Position numbers and translations under genes: made by a program. Shown one piece after another: positions 17,441 through 26,971 of a stretch of 64,000 nt of DNA (positions are counted from its first letter, which is position 1; the number at the start of each line of letters is the position of its first letter). The stretch is from the NCBI GenBank assembly GCA_036504735.1, contig DASXUQ010000009.1, positions 229,204 to 293,203 on the forward strand, read 5' to 3'. The notes under the pieces were generated by a model. It did no database searches and was not told the DNA's origin. It saw only the letters and a list, made by a program, of their open reading frames with translations. Source of the stretch: a bacterium (GTDB taxonomy: Bacteria > Electryoneota > RPQS01).

Positions 17441-18004
17441 TCACATCAACACCCCGGTCTTGTGCTGGTCTGCTGCCCAGCGCTCGGGATTCTTGAGAAT
17501 GTACTGCCGCGCTTTGTCAACGCTCTCGTATTGGCGGATGATATGCTCATAGAAACGTGGCTGCCAGACACGTGCAGCGGCTGTGCGCCGAAGGTCATTG
17601 ATGCGACGCGTTGTTGTCGCCTTGAATTGGGCAATGAAGGAGCAAAGGGACCGTGGTGCACGATCACGCGATCCGCGAAGCGGTTCGGCCTGTAGCGCCG
17701 CACGGCTGTGCGCTCTGTCTCTTTCATCAAGCAAATCCCCGGCAGGCCGGAGCCCTACCAACCCATGAAGATGATCGGGCATGACAATGAACTGGTCCAA
17801 TATCAGCTCGGCTCGCACCTCGCCCGAACGCCGCCATTCCTCATCCACGATCCGGCCCAAATCATTCAAGACCATTTGTCCGGATTGAATCTCTCCGAAC
17901 AGTTGTTCGCGGTTCGTCGTACAAATCGTGACGAAATAGAGATAAGGTTCGGTGTAGGCTACAAACGGCAGCCGAACGGATTTGTGAGGAGGCTTTTGAT
18001 CCAT
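17441..18004 (-). CDS. REP-associated tyrosine transposase (RAYT), alpha
   Basis: A 187-residue Y1/HUH transposase of the IS200-like REP-associated group. Landmarks are YLYFVTICTTNREQLFG (residues 21-37) and the metal-binding HUH motif in MPDHLHGL (His78, His80). FYEHIIR (Tyr152) is the likely nucleophile, and 'ARQYILKNPERW' gives the family ending. Residues 98-103 (AHSRAA) are encoded by an alpha palindrome in the sense CTAC-3' orientation, with family copies at both gene flanks (17412, 18027). Known relatives bind and cleave REP hairpins tagged by GTAG. It is not flanked by insertion-sequence ends, so it is probably a domesticated single-copy gene. Confidence 0.88.
   Translation of the reverse strand: MDQKPPHKSVRLPFVAYTEPYLYFVTICTTNREQLFGEIQSGQMVLNDLGRIVDEEWRRSGEVRAELILDQFIVMPDHLHGLVGLRPAGDLLDERDRAHSRAALQAEPLRGSRDRAPRSLCSFIAQFKATTTRRINDLRRTAAARVWQPRFYEHIIRQYESVDKARQYILKNPERWAADQHKTGVLM
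17692..17713 (+). repeat. REP-like palindrome (alpha) inside the alpha transposase gene
   Basis: On the plus strand GTAG is followed by CGCCGCACGG-CTGTGCGC. It is in frame in the transposase at residues about 98-103, inverted relative to the two flanking copies when read along the gene. Confidence 0.9.
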
Positions 18005-18026
18005 GCACCTCTCCTAAGGATAAGGA

Positions 18027-18048
18027 GCGCACGGCCGTGCGGCGCTAC
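18027..18048 (-). repeat. REP-like palindrome, alpha family, upstream of the transposase
   Basis: On the minus strand GTAG is followed by CGCCGCACGG-CCGTGCGC. It lies 23 bases upstream of the start at 18004, where it could also affect expression of the transposase. Confidence 0.88.
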
Positions 18049-18061
18049 GGCATCGTGTCCA

Positions 18062-18175
18062 TCACCGCCCGCTCACCCTGTGCCGTCCGCCCATCCACTC
18101 CGACCGGGGCCGCCCCCGCACACAGACCGCATACAGAGCAAAAATGATCAGCACGATGATGAGCGCGATGCGCAT
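18062..18175 (-). CDS. possible 37-residue single-pass membrane peptide
   Basis: An ATG at 18175 opens a 37-codon frame. It begins MRIALIIVLIIFALYAVCV, a convincing transmembrane helix, then a short basic tail (RGRPRSEWMGGRHRVSGR) and TGA. A GGCGGA sits close upstream. It lies between the isomerase-like gene and the alpha transposase on the same strand. No homology is recognised; a chance frame cannot be excluded. Confidence 0.35.
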   Translation of the reverse strand: MRIALIIVLIIFALYAVCVRGRPRSEWMGGRHRVSGR

Positions 18176-18235
18176 TCCGCCGCGAAGAGGACGCCGGGGA
18201 GGAGCCAAAAGGAAGAACCGTCTTCTTTCCGCGTT

Positions 18236-18544
18236 TCAGTTTTTCAGCGTTGCCGCGTTTTCCGCAAACAGCCTGGCAAATCCCGGATACGGTTTCAAGG
18301 GCAGAAGCTCGAAGGCAATCAAACCTTCGCGCACCAGCGGCAAAGAATTCAGGGCAGCCTGTGCGGCGGCAAGGTCCGGGCACTCCAGCATCAGCACGGC
18401 CTCGGTGACGTCGGTGCGGAAGTAGATCTCGCGCAGCGTCCCGTCCTGCACCAGTTCCCACACGCGCTGCGCTTCGGCCTTCAGGTGCGGCTCAAACCGC
18501 GCATCCCGCGCGCCGATGTTCTTTTCCAGAGCAAGAATTTTCAT
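18236..18544 (-). CDS. small muconolactone isomerase/YciI-like protein
   Basis: The ATG at 18544 follows GGAGTTT and yields 102 residues; the longer frame upstream is made of family A repeat. The protein begins MKILALEK and runs through 'AQRVWELVQDGTLREIYFRT', 'VTEAVLMLECPDLAAAQAAL' and 'LPLVREGLIAFELLPLKPYPGFARLF'. This is the ferredoxin-like pattern of muconolactone delta-isomerase/YciI-type small proteins, often annotated as superoxide-dismutase-like or hypothetical. It is probably a cytoplasmic dimeric enzyme or stress protein. The reaction is unknown. Confidence 0.7.
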   Translation of the reverse strand: MKILALEKNIGARDARFEPHLKAEAQRVWELVQDGTLREIYFRTDVTEAVLMLECPDLAAAQAALNSLPLVREGLIAFELLPLKPYPGFARLFAENAATLKN

Positions 18545-18584
18545 AAACTCCGTTTGGCCTCTTTGATTCGCTCCTTCTCTACCC

Positions 18585-18678
18585 TTGTCATCCTGCAGAC
18601 CGTCTTCGGGATGCAGGATCTCTCTTCTCCGCGACTCCCCGAGAGATCTTGCATTTGAGGACAAATGCAGGATGACAA
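18585..18678. repeat. family A nested-hairpin element
   Basis: TTGTCATCCTGCA at one end and TGCAGGATGACAA at the other, with the same inner core (CTCTTCTCCGC...GAGAGAT) as 613-706. It lies just past the gyrB stop and upstream of the small isomerase-like gene, so it may take part in ending or processing gyrB transcripts. Confidence 0.85.
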
Positions 18679-18721
18679 GTGGAGGACTGTCGCAGAAATC
18701 AAGGCGACTCGCAAGCCGGGA

Positions 18722-20695
<1,974 letters not shown>

Positions 20696-20714
20696 CTACT
20701 GTCCCGATCCCTGA

Positions 20715-20865
20715 ACCCCCTTCTGATTCCCCCTTTTTGCAAAGGGGGAAGGGCATCGGGGATCCCCCGTTCACGGGGGATTAAGGGGATCAGGTCTCCC
20801 CCCTTAGCATAAGGGGGGACCAAGGGGGGTTCTGTCTCCCCCGTTCACGGGGGACCAAGGGGGTA
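20715..20865. repeat. family B C-run/G-run palindromic element
   Basis: A mosaic of hairpins: TTCCCCCTTT...AAAGGGGGAA, TCCCCCGTTCACGGGGGA twice, and CCCCCCTTAGCATAAGGGGGG. It lies upstream of gyrB and downstream of the small membrane-protein operon. Related mosaics are at 26121, 43102, 47430, 54322, 61386 and 63114. Confidence 0.9.
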
Positions 20866-20930
20866 ATTCGCCAGAGCAAACCCCTATAAAGTTAAACGCT
20901 TCAGCGCCTGCCGAATCTCCTTTGGCGCGG

Positions 20931-21134
20931 TCACATTTCCGGCCAGAGCATGCCTAAGTTCGGGCGGCCATACCATAGCCAATATACGAAAATCGCCAGC
21001 AGGATGGTTGCCAGAATTGCGGCGGCGGTGCGGCTCATCCCCACCGGTCGCCCGGCAAAGACGCCGTTGAAAATCAACAGCCCGGCCAGCGCAAGGAAGA
21101 TCCCCGCGCCAAGATATTTGATCAGGGTATGCAT
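20931..21134 (-). CDS. small two-helix membrane protein, tandem paralog 2
   Basis: A 67-residue protein with two hydrophobic segments (about residues 8-26 and 35-54), and the opening MHTLIKYLGAGIF with FNGVFAGRPVG between the helices. The next gene upstream, 21156-21362, has the same opening and 'FNRVFAERPV', so the pair is a tandem duplication. No family is recognised; function unknown. It is the last gene of a probable fabH-like operon. Confidence 0.7.
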   Translation of the reverse strand: MHTLIKYLGAGIFLALAGLLIFNGVFAGRPVGMSRTAAAILATILLAIFVYWLWYGRPNLGMLWPEM

Positions 21135-21155
21135 TCCAAAATGCCCGCATTTCCG

Positions 21156-21362
21156 CTACATCTGCGGCCACCACTCGGCTACACTGGGATAGCTCCACAG
21201 CAGCCAGACAATGAACAGCGCAAGCGTGATAACCCCGACCCCGATCGTGACCGCTTTGCCTTGCCACACCGGCCGCTCGGCAAACACCCGGTTGAAAATG
21301 ACAATCGCGGCTATGGCCACGACGAACCCCGCGCCGCCATATTTGATCAGCGTATGCATCAT
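21156..21362 (-). CDS. small two-helix membrane protein, tandem paralog 1
   Basis: 68 residues beginning MMHTLIKYGGAGF, with two hydrophobic segments (about residues 10-27 and 38-57) and the inter-helix FNRVFAERPVWQG. It is collinear with its neighbour at 20931-21134. The ATG pair at 21362/21359 leaves one codon of ambiguity. The spacing of 21 bases to the next gene suggests one transcript with the ketoacyl synthase. Function unknown. Confidence 0.7.
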   Translation of the reverse strand: MMHTLIKYGGAGFVVAIAAIVIFNRVFAERPVWQGKAVTIGVGVITLALFIVWLLWSYPSVAEWWPQM

Positions 21363-21369
21363 GCCGCCG

Positions 21370-21645
21370 TCATTTTTCGAACGCACCGTTTTGCATGCCG
21401 ATCCAGAAGGCCCGGAAGAAGTTGTGCCGGACGGCAATGCAAAACGCCAGCCCAAGCACCGCCAGCAGAACCAGCGCAATCGTGATCAGCGCCGTGGTCC
21501 GCCGGCCTTCGGTGAGCATCGGCGGTTCCATGATCCTCGATGTTCCCCAAGACACGCCGCCGCGTTTCATGGCTCGCCACACGGCCAGCCCACCCAGTGC
21601 CAACAGTCCGAGCGGTGCGTTCCAGCGCGAAAGCCACATCAACAT
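21370..21645 (-). CDS. small membrane protein of the fabH-like operon
   Basis: The ATG at 21645 (AGGA upstream) gives 91 residues; a GTG at 21687 would add 14. There are two hydrophobic segments (about residues 10-24 and 48-72), separated by a polar loop with 'WGTSRIMEPPMLTEGRRT'. It resembles no family I can name. It is directly followed, seven bases later, by the tandem MHTLIKY pair and preceded by the ketoacyl synthase, all on one strand. Confidence 0.6.
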   Translation of the reverse strand: MLMWLSRWNAPLGLLALGGLAVWRAMKRGGVSWGTSRIMEPPMLTEGRRTTALITIALVLLAVLGLAFCIAVRHNFFRAFWIGMQNGAFEK

Positions 21646-21704
21646 GGTCGTGTTTTCCTGGAGAGCATCAGCGATTGATTTCCCCACCGCAGGCGGCCCC
21701 GGGT

Positions 21705-21721
21705 GCAGGGGTCACCCCTGC
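21705..21721. repeat. family D palindrome overlapping the ketoacyl synthase stop codon
   Basis: GCAGGGGT-C-ACCCCTGC, a perfect 8-bp inverted repeat. The TGA of the ketoacyl synthase (21712-21714) lies in its centre, so the last residues of the protein are repeat-encoded. Other copies are at 24769, 36134, 50783 and 54170. Confidence 0.85.
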
Positions 21722-22881
21722 TTGAACAGGTCCTTTGTCTGCTCCGCTGCCCAGGAAATATCCTTGGCGCGCGGGTGCTTGTCCGACCAGCGCACAATCG
21801 CCAGCCCATAGGTCAGCCCGCCGCCGAAGGCATACATGAGGATCGGATCGCCCGGCTGGATCTCCGAGAATTGCGGATCGTGCAGATGCCGCGTGAAGGC
21901 TTCGCCCAGCGCCAGCGGCACCGCCGCCGAGGTCGTGTTGCCGAAGCGGTTGATATTGCGGATGACACGCTCGGGACGCAGCCCCACCGCGCGCGCCAGC
22001 GCCGTCGTAATCCGGTCATTGGCCTGATGCATGCAAAAGGCCGCGATGTCATCCGCCTTCAGTCCGTTTTTTTCCAGCGCTTCGCTGATCAGACGCGTGC
22101 CCAGCGGCACCACTGTTTCGTACACTTGTGGACCCTTCATCCACACCCGCCGCAAGCCGCGCGAGACCGCTTCATCGGGATAGTTCGCCGCCTCCGGAAC
22201 CACCATGCTGCCGATCAGATCAATGCCGGAGGTATCCTGCCCGGACGTCATGTACAGGAAACAGTCATCTACCGGGGCGCATGCCGCCAGCACCACGGCC
22301 GCCGCCGCATCGCCGAACAGCATGAAGGAGCCACGGTCGCGGGGATTGGCCGCTCCCGCCATAGCATCCGCGCCCACCACCAGCACGCGCTCCGCCATAC
22401 CCGAGCGGATGGCCATGTAGCCCTGTTCGAGGGCGTACATGAAGCTCGAACAGGCGGCGGTCACATCATGTCCGGAAATCTTCGGATCCTGAAAGGAGTG
22501 CGTGACCCAGGCCGCTTCCGACGGCCAGTGGTCTTCCGGCGTCACCGTGCCGACAATAATCCGGTCGATATCTTCAATGGTGCATCCGGCGGCATCTAAG
22601 GCCCGCCGGCAGGCCAGCGCGGAATAGTCGTAGAGCTTTTCGCCCGGGTTCATCCAGCGCCGCAGTTCGACGCCCGCCGCCTTGCGCACCCACTTCCCGT
22701 CCGTCGGCTTTCCCGCCGCAATATTGACACTTTCCGGAGGATCCAGAAAGGGAATTATCGCTTCCGTGACGTCCTGATTGGTCACCTGTCGAACCGGCAA
22801 CCCCCACCCCAACCCAGCAATATAAGCGCCGTACGGTCCGACGCGCGTCCCTGCCTTTGCGGCAGAATATACTTCACTCAT
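21712..22881 (-). CDS. 3-oxoacyl-ACP synthase III family (FabH-like) ketosynthase
   Basis: A 389-residue thiolase-fold enzyme. The active-site Cys is in VTAACSSFMYALEQGY (about residue 140). The catalytic His is in AFCMHQANDRI and the Asn in NRFGNTTSAAVPLAL, giving the Cys-His-Asn triad of FabH-type enzymes. It would condense an acyl-CoA starter with malonyl-ACP. The length exceeds E. coli FabH (about 317), with an N-terminal addition (VRQVTNQDVTEAIIPFLDPPE). It may therefore belong to a FabH-like subgroup of secondary or special lipid synthesis. The C-terminus runs into a palindrome. No other fatty-acid genes are adjacent. Confidence 0.85.
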   Translation of the reverse strand: MSEVYSAAKAGTRVGPYGAYIAGLGWGLPVRQVTNQDVTEAIIPFLDPPESVNIAAGKPTDGKWVRKAAGVELRRWMNPGEKLYDYSALACRRALDAAGCTIEDIDRIIVGTVTPEDHWPSEAAWVTHSFQDPKISGHDVTAACSSFMYALEQGYMAIRSGMAERVLVVGADAMAGAANPRDRGSFMLFGDAAAAVVLAACAPVDDCFLYMTSGQDTSGIDLIGSMVVPEAANYPDEAVSRGLRRVWMKGPQVYETVVPLGTRLISEALEKNGLKADDIAAFCMHQANDRITTALARAVGLRPERVIRNINRFGNTTSAAVPLALGEAFTRHLHDPQFSEIQPGDPILMYAFGGGLTYGLAIVRWSDKHPRAKDISWAAEQTKDLFKQG

Positions 22882-23112
22882 TCTACATCATCCCAAAAGT
22901 TGTTATGCTGCGCTCCGCACCGTGCGGGCCAGCGGAAAAGAGAATACGATTTTTCTGAACACGGTTACGGTCTAAACGTAACCAACTTGTAGGGGAGGGG
23001 CAAGCGGAAAGAAGCCACAATGAGCATTCCGTCCCACGCGCGACCCGCCCGTCTTACCGAAATGACAAAAAGAAGATTGCAGCAACAAGAGCGATCAGAT
23101 GAGTTTCTGCGG

Positions 23113-23805
23113 TCAGCGCTTTTCACCGATTGATACACTCTGCTCTCCAGACTCGTTTGTCACAACGACGTTATGGTCGCCGTATATGATGTATTGAACG
23201 AGTCTCTGAACCTTCTTTTGATCAGCGGCCTGTTCGCCGATTTTGCTTGCTTCTTTCTCAGGATATATCCGTTCCAGTTCTAGCACGAATTCCAATAACC
23301 GATTACGGATGATATATAGTATTTGTTCTAATTGAGCCTTGTTCAGCACTTTCCATGCTTGCATGCAACGCATACCGGGATAAAGAATATCTGCGAATGG
23401 TGTCAGGTAGCGCTCGGGCCAGAGGACCTTTACGCTTGCTTCCCGGTCCATGCTTAGCAAGCCCTCGATTTCTTTTACACCTTGAGCTACCCGGTGATAC
23501 GGAATTGTGTTCTCAAATTCTTCTTTGATCTCATCGGGTAAATACGAAGATCCTATCTGTAGATTCTTGGCCTGTCTCCCCCAGGCGTCGACAAATAGAC
23601 CGAGATTTGCCACACGGACAATCCGATAGTCAGGGACCGCCATCATGTCTTCAATGTAGCCTGACATTTCGCGCTGAACCCAGTCTTTTAATTGTCCGTT
23701 GTCTAGCAGATATGCCACCTCCAAGGCGTTCCGTAGCACAACAGACAGAGGAAGGTCATGATTCACTGCCGCTCGGCGCAAATCTTTCAGCTCGGACACA
23801 TCCAA
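23113..23805 (-). CDS. AbiTii-domain protein, copy 2 (probable phage-defence related)
   Basis: A 230-residue protein. The N-terminal 180 residues fit the AbiTii domain: 'LPLSVVLRNALEVAYLLDNGQLKDWVQREMSGY', then 'VPDYRIV' and 'LEQILYIIRNRLLEFVLELERIYPE'. AbiTii is one half of the lactococcal AbiT abortive-infection system. The C-terminus has YIIYGDHNVVVTNESGEQSV, a strand-turn segment matched in the upstream copy. The gene is AT-richer than its surroundings. It is 30 bases downstream of its paralog in the same direction. No AbiTi partner is visible. A role in defence is inferred from the family only. Confidence 0.72.
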   Translation of the reverse strand: MDVSELKDLRRAAVNHDLPLSVVLRNALEVAYLLDNGQLKDWVQREMSGYIEDMMAVPDYRIVRVANLGLFVDAWGRQAKNLQIGSSYLPDEIKEEFENTIPYHRVAQGVKEIEGLLSMDREASVKVLWPERYLTPFADILYPGMRCMQAWKVLNKAQLEQILYIIRNRLLEFVLELERIYPEKEASKIGEQAADQKKVQRLVQYIIYGDHNVVVTNESGEQSVSIGEKR

Positions 23806-23835
23806 CTCCTTCTGTTCAACATTTGCGCTTCAACT

Positions 23836-24621
23836 CTATGACCCGAAAAATGCCTGCCACAAACCGACTACCGTTCCCCAAACCCCCTTGCCCTTCTCAT
23901 TGACGGTCTTGCCTTCGGACACCTCACTGCTTGGGTTAGCGACATTGACAGCGCCCTTTTGGATAGGCACGTGCTGTTGGCCAGAGGCGTTTGAGACTAT
24001 ATAGTTATTATCGCCCAAGATAATGGTGTGAACGGAATGCTCTATAGCGGCTGCTGATTCCTTGATCTCTTGCGGCGTTGGTGTACGATCTTTGGGAAGC
24101 GTTTTCTCTAAGTCAATCACAAAATCTAATAGCCGGTTCCTGACGGTGTCCAGCACTTGTTCCAACTGTGCTGAGGAAAGGATCTTATGCGCTTCCATCA
24201 GCACCATATCTTGAAATATCTTTTCGCCGACTGCGGCTACGGTGTTTGGCGGCCACTGAACAATCAGTTGGTTGTCGCCCTTGTTCTCTACGGTTGATTC
24301 AATGGCCTTGATCCCATCGTACAGGACGTGTTTGCCTGCCCATTCCTGAAGCTTTGACGACAGATTGAATGTCGGTATTGGCTGATTGCGAATGCCGCTT
24401 CCGAAGGGGCCCGAGAAGTTGCCTATTGAGTGGGTGGACAGGACACGATACGATGGGACGGTATCGCCATCAAATGCGTAACCTTTCATCTCCTTGTCAA
24501 CCCAACCCAACAACTCTTTGCTGCCCAGATCCGTTGCGAGTACTTTCGCTCTCCGCAATATTCCCGATAATGGAGTTTTCTCGTCGAGAATTGACTCCTT
24601 GAGGTCCGACAATGCAGACAT
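23836..24621 (-). CDS. AbiTii-domain protein, copy 1
   Basis: The ATG at 24621 follows a strong GGAGGAG and gives 261 residues. The AbiTii domain (about residues 1-190) has 'LSGILRRAKVLATDLGSKELL' then 'GWVDKEMKGY', 'VPSYRVLSTHS' and 'LEQVLDTVRNRLLDFVIDLEK'. A conserved strand IILGDNNYIVSNASGQQ follows. The last 50 residues differ from the paralog and end in a Trp-rich helix (VWGTVVGLWQAFFGS) that could touch a membrane. Low GC compared with neighbours suggests transfer. Diverged paralogs side by side may form a hetero-oligomer. Confidence 0.72.
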   Translation of the reverse strand: MSALSDLKESILDEKTPLSGILRRAKVLATDLGSKELLGWVDKEMKGYAFDGDTVPSYRVLSTHSIGNFSGPFGSGIRNQPIPTFNLSSKLQEWAGKHVLYDGIKAIESTVENKGDNQLIVQWPPNTVAAVGEKIFQDMVLMEAHKILSSAQLEQVLDTVRNRLLDFVIDLEKTLPKDRTPTPQEIKESAAAIEHSVHTIILGDNNYIVSNASGQQHVPIQKGAVNVANPSSEVSEGKTVNEKGKGVWGTVVGLWQAFFGS

Positions 24622-24649
24622 ATATGTCTCCTCCGAAATTTTCTGTCCC

Positions 24650-24678
24650 CGCCGGGGGCACTCGCGCACCCCCGGCGG
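24650..24678 (-). terminator. strong hairpin between the AsnRS-like gene and the AbiTii genes
   Basis: CCGCCGGGGG and CCCCCGGCGG pair as a perfect 10-bp stem. It lies past the AsnRS-like stop (24696) and just before the AbiTii start (24621). It lacks a T-run on either side, so it may be an attenuator or a repeat-family member. Confidence 0.5.
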
Positions 24679-24695
24679 AGAACATCAGATATTCA

Positions 24696-25877
24696 TTAAG
24701 CTGCCTCGACTTCTTCGAGGGACCGCGCCGTCTGCGGCGCTGTCCCACCGCCGAAGGCGGCTATGGGTGCAGGGGTCACCCCTGCATGTCTGAAGTTGGC
24801 AAAGGTGACAGGAAACGCGTCAATGGCTTCAATCGTCGCCTGGCCCATCAGGCCCTGCGCGATGCGGTTCATGCCGAAGCCGCAGCCGGCGTGAGGCAGA
24901 CCGTGGGAGCCGACTTCTTCGAAGTACGGTTCGAAATCTTCCAGCACCGATTCTGCCGCTTCATCCATCGTCGGATATTTGCCCGCGGCCACGAGCCACT
25001 CAAAGCGGCGGTTCACCAGATGCTCGAACATCAGCGAATGCACCAGGCGGTCTTTCAGCAGATCCAGCTTGTGCAGCCGCACCGCCGCGCCCACCGATTC
25101 GCCGCTGCCGGGCAGAATCAGGTCCGCGCTGTCAATCCGCCCTTCGCCGTCGGGCAGCATGTTGAAGAACTTGATTACCTTCAGCTCGCGCTTTGTAGCG
25201 CCGCACGGCTGTGCGCTCTGCAGTTCCGGATGCTCCCACAGCGGATCGGGGAACTTCATCATAAAGACCGGCCCATGCGCTTCGGCCAGCTTCAATTCCT
25301 GCCAGTGGGTAAAGTCCTCGCCCCACAAAATCGGCTCGCCGAGGCTCTGCAGTTCGGCAATCGCTTCGCTGTAAGTCAGACGGGCAAAGGGCGTGCTGGC
25401 CCACTTGTCTAAAAGTTTGACGCGCGCATCCGAAAGGCCAAGCCCTTCGGCATTGGCGGCAAGCTGGCTGCACAGCGCCTGCACAAAGCTCTGAATTTCG
25501 TTCAGCAGGGCATCATACAGGTCGGCAGGTTCGCCGCGGAATTCGATTTCATGGAGGGAAAATTCGAGGCAGTGACGGCCATCGGAGGGATCATGCTGTT
25601 CACCGCGGAAACTGCGGCCGGCGGTGAAGACTTTGGGGAATTTGCCGAGCGCGCCTTCAAGGTGAAGCTGCCCGGTCTGCTTGAGGAACACGGGCTGTGC
25701 GCCCCAGTTCAAGCGTCCGTCGAGGGAGGCTTCCATCAGGGAATCTACGAATTCGCAGGCGCCCGAGGCGCGCACTAAGGCGGGTACTTCCACGTAGGTG
25801 TAACCGCGTGACCACCAGTGATTGAAACTGGTGCGCGTGAGCAGATCCCACAACTTCACTTGCTGAGTCGTCTTCAT
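24696..25877 (-). CDS. class II AsnRS-like enzyme lacking the anticodon-binding domain
   Basis: A 393-residue class II synthetase core without the N-terminal OB-fold anticodon domain. Motif 2 is seen as SFRGEQHDPSDGRHCLEFSL (about residues 89-108) and motif 3 as GCGFGMNRIAQGLMG (about residues 339-353). It resembles the AsnRS-related proteins that act as asparagine synthetases in archaea, so making free asparagine is possible, but tRNA ligation is not excluded. Residues around 'SAQPCGATKRE' are encoded by an alpha REP. The last 25 residues (PAPIAAFGGGTAPQ...) come from a family D palindrome. The downstream end therefore grew by repeat insertion. GGAG precedes the ATG. Confidence 0.72.
   Translation of the reverse strand: MKTTQQVKLWDLLTRTSFNHWWSRGYTYVEVPALVRASGACEFVDSLMEASLDGRLNWGAQPVFLKQTGQLHLEGALGKFPKVFTAGRSFRGEQHDPSDGRHCLEFSLHEIEFRGEPADLYDALLNEIQSFVQALCSQLAANAEGLGLSDARVKLLDKWASTPFARLTYSEAIAELQSLGEPILWGEDFTHWQELKLAEAHGPVFMMKFPDPLWEHPELQSAQPCGATKRELKVIKFFNMLPDGEGRIDSADLILPGSGESVGAAVRLHKLDLLKDRLVHSLMFEHLVNRRFEWLVAAGKYPTMDEAAESVLEDFEPYFEEVGSHGLPHAGCGFGMNRIAQGLMGQATIEAIDAFPVTFANFRHAGVTPAPIAAFGGGTAPQTARSLEEVEAA
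24769..24785. repeat. family D palindrome inside the AsnRS-like C-terminus
   Basis: GCAGGGGT-C-ACCCCTGC, next to a smaller GCCGCC-TTCG-GGCGG-type hairpin at 24745-24761. Both are translated in frame as the C-terminal tail of the AsnRS-like protein. Confidence 0.85.
25195..25216 (+). repeat. REP-like palindrome (alpha) inside the AsnRS-like gene
   Basis: GTAG followed by CGCCGCACGG-CTGTGCGC, identical to the copy inside the alpha transposase. It is in frame, and read on the gene strand it encodes AQPCGA. Confidence 0.88.
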
Positions 25878-26341
25878 GTTAAGCTCCGATCTTTCTGTTT
25901 AGAACCGTTTTTTCTTAGGGGCGAATCTCTGTTCGCGCCATACCTAATTCTGGTGCGGATCACTGTCCGCGTCATCCCATCGGTTTGCCCGCAGCAGGTT
26001 CATAACTCCCCTGCCGGCCTGTCACTGTTCGCTTTTCGATCTCCTATAGTTTATTTGCCGCGTTATCTTATTATTGTCATCCTGCATTCTTCTTAGAATG
26101 CAGGATCTCTCTTCTCTGCCCTTCCCCCTTTGAAAAAGGGGGAATCAGAAGGGGGTTCTGCTTCGTTGCAAGTAGAAGGCCCAAGTCCTTCCCCCACTTT
26201 GTGGGGGAAGTTAGATGGGGGTAACGCACAAGCCGGGGATGGGGGTCCGCCCTCACACAACTAAGCACCACGCTCCCGCGTGGTGCGGGTGCGGCGAATC
26301 CAGCACGCCGGAGTGTGCTGGCTAATGAGAACATCCACCGC
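25878..26341. other. non-coding stretch packed with palindromes
   Basis: No gene is seen here. It holds a beta-like palindrome (25917-25940, GGGGCGAA...TTCGCGCC) and a related GGTGCGGATCACTGTCCGCG unit near 25951. A partial family A unit lies at 26074-26119 and a family B mosaic at 26121-26223. Hairpins near 26270-26320 include CACCACGC-TCCC-GCGTGGTG and CCAGCACGCC...GTGTGCTGG. It separates the AsnRS-like gene from the membrane-protein operon. Confidence 0.75.
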
Positions 26342-26959
26342 TCACGCCGTCACCATCCCCTTGCGCTCCGCCAAACTTTCCTGCAGCATCTGCAACGCTT
26401 CCGCCCGGTTTTCGATCCGCTTCAAACTGATGCGACGTTCGCCGCCACCTTTGCGGTGAACCGTAAGGCGGTTGTCTTTCAACTCTATGCTCTCAACGTC
26501 GGACCATGCCATTGCCAGGGAGGAAATGGGCCGTGTGCGCAGGGAAAAACCGTGATCGGTTACGCGCAGGCGGCGCAGTTTGGGCAGCTTTTGCTGCAGG
26601 ATCCCGGCCAGCATGACCACGAACCCCGCGGCCATGGTCAGCGTGCCCGGCTGCCACCACTTGTGCCCGTGCAGCTTGTGGACTCCTTCCATCATGATCA
26701 CCACGCCGGCGACGACATCGTACCACGCCACGCGGGAATGGCTGTGCGCTCCCTTGCGTGACGCTTCCCGCTTGAACAGGATCATCAGCGCGAGACCGGC
26801 GGCAATGCCCAGCAGGTTCAGCGCCAGATGCTCCTGCTCCCCCTGCACCAATTCTCCCATACCGAGGATAATCAGCATCAGCGCCGGCGCCAAGTGCGAG
26901 CGGTGCTGCGCCATGTGGGCGCGGTGCGTCAGCTTCAGGTGCAGGGTTTTAGAGGCCAT
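26342..26959 (-). CDS. membrane protein with C-terminal PH-like domain, function unknown
   Basis: A 205-residue protein. Three or four hydrophobic segments (about residues 23-40, 45-60, 82-95 and 105-122) are followed by a cytoplasmic part of about 75 residues. That part reads 'RVTDHGFSLRTRPISSLAMAW' / 'VESIELKDNRLTVHRKGGGE', a pattern like bacterial PH (bPH) domains. The N-terminus is His-rich (LKLTHRAHMAQHRSH), as is the loop HSHSRVAW. No named family is recognised. It ends a four-gene run that starts with the SDR gene, with 12 bases to the next gene. Confidence 0.6.
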   Translation of the reverse strand: MASKTLHLKLTHRAHMAQHRSHLAPALMLIILGMGELVQGEQEHLALNLLGIAAGLALMILFKREASRKGAHSHSRVAWYDVVAGVVIMMEGVHKLHGHKWWQPGTLTMAAGFVVMLAGILQQKLPKLRRLRVTDHGFSLRTRPISSLAMAWSDVESIELKDNRLTVHRKGGGERRISLKRIENRAEALQMLQESLAERKGMVTA

Positions 26960-26971
26960 GATGTCAACGGC

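Noticed and set aside
18045-18461. 138-codon frame overlapping the small isomerase-like gene
   Set aside because: It is a different frame of the better-supported 18236-18544 gene; only the 37-codon part with a hydrophobic helix was kept, at low confidence.
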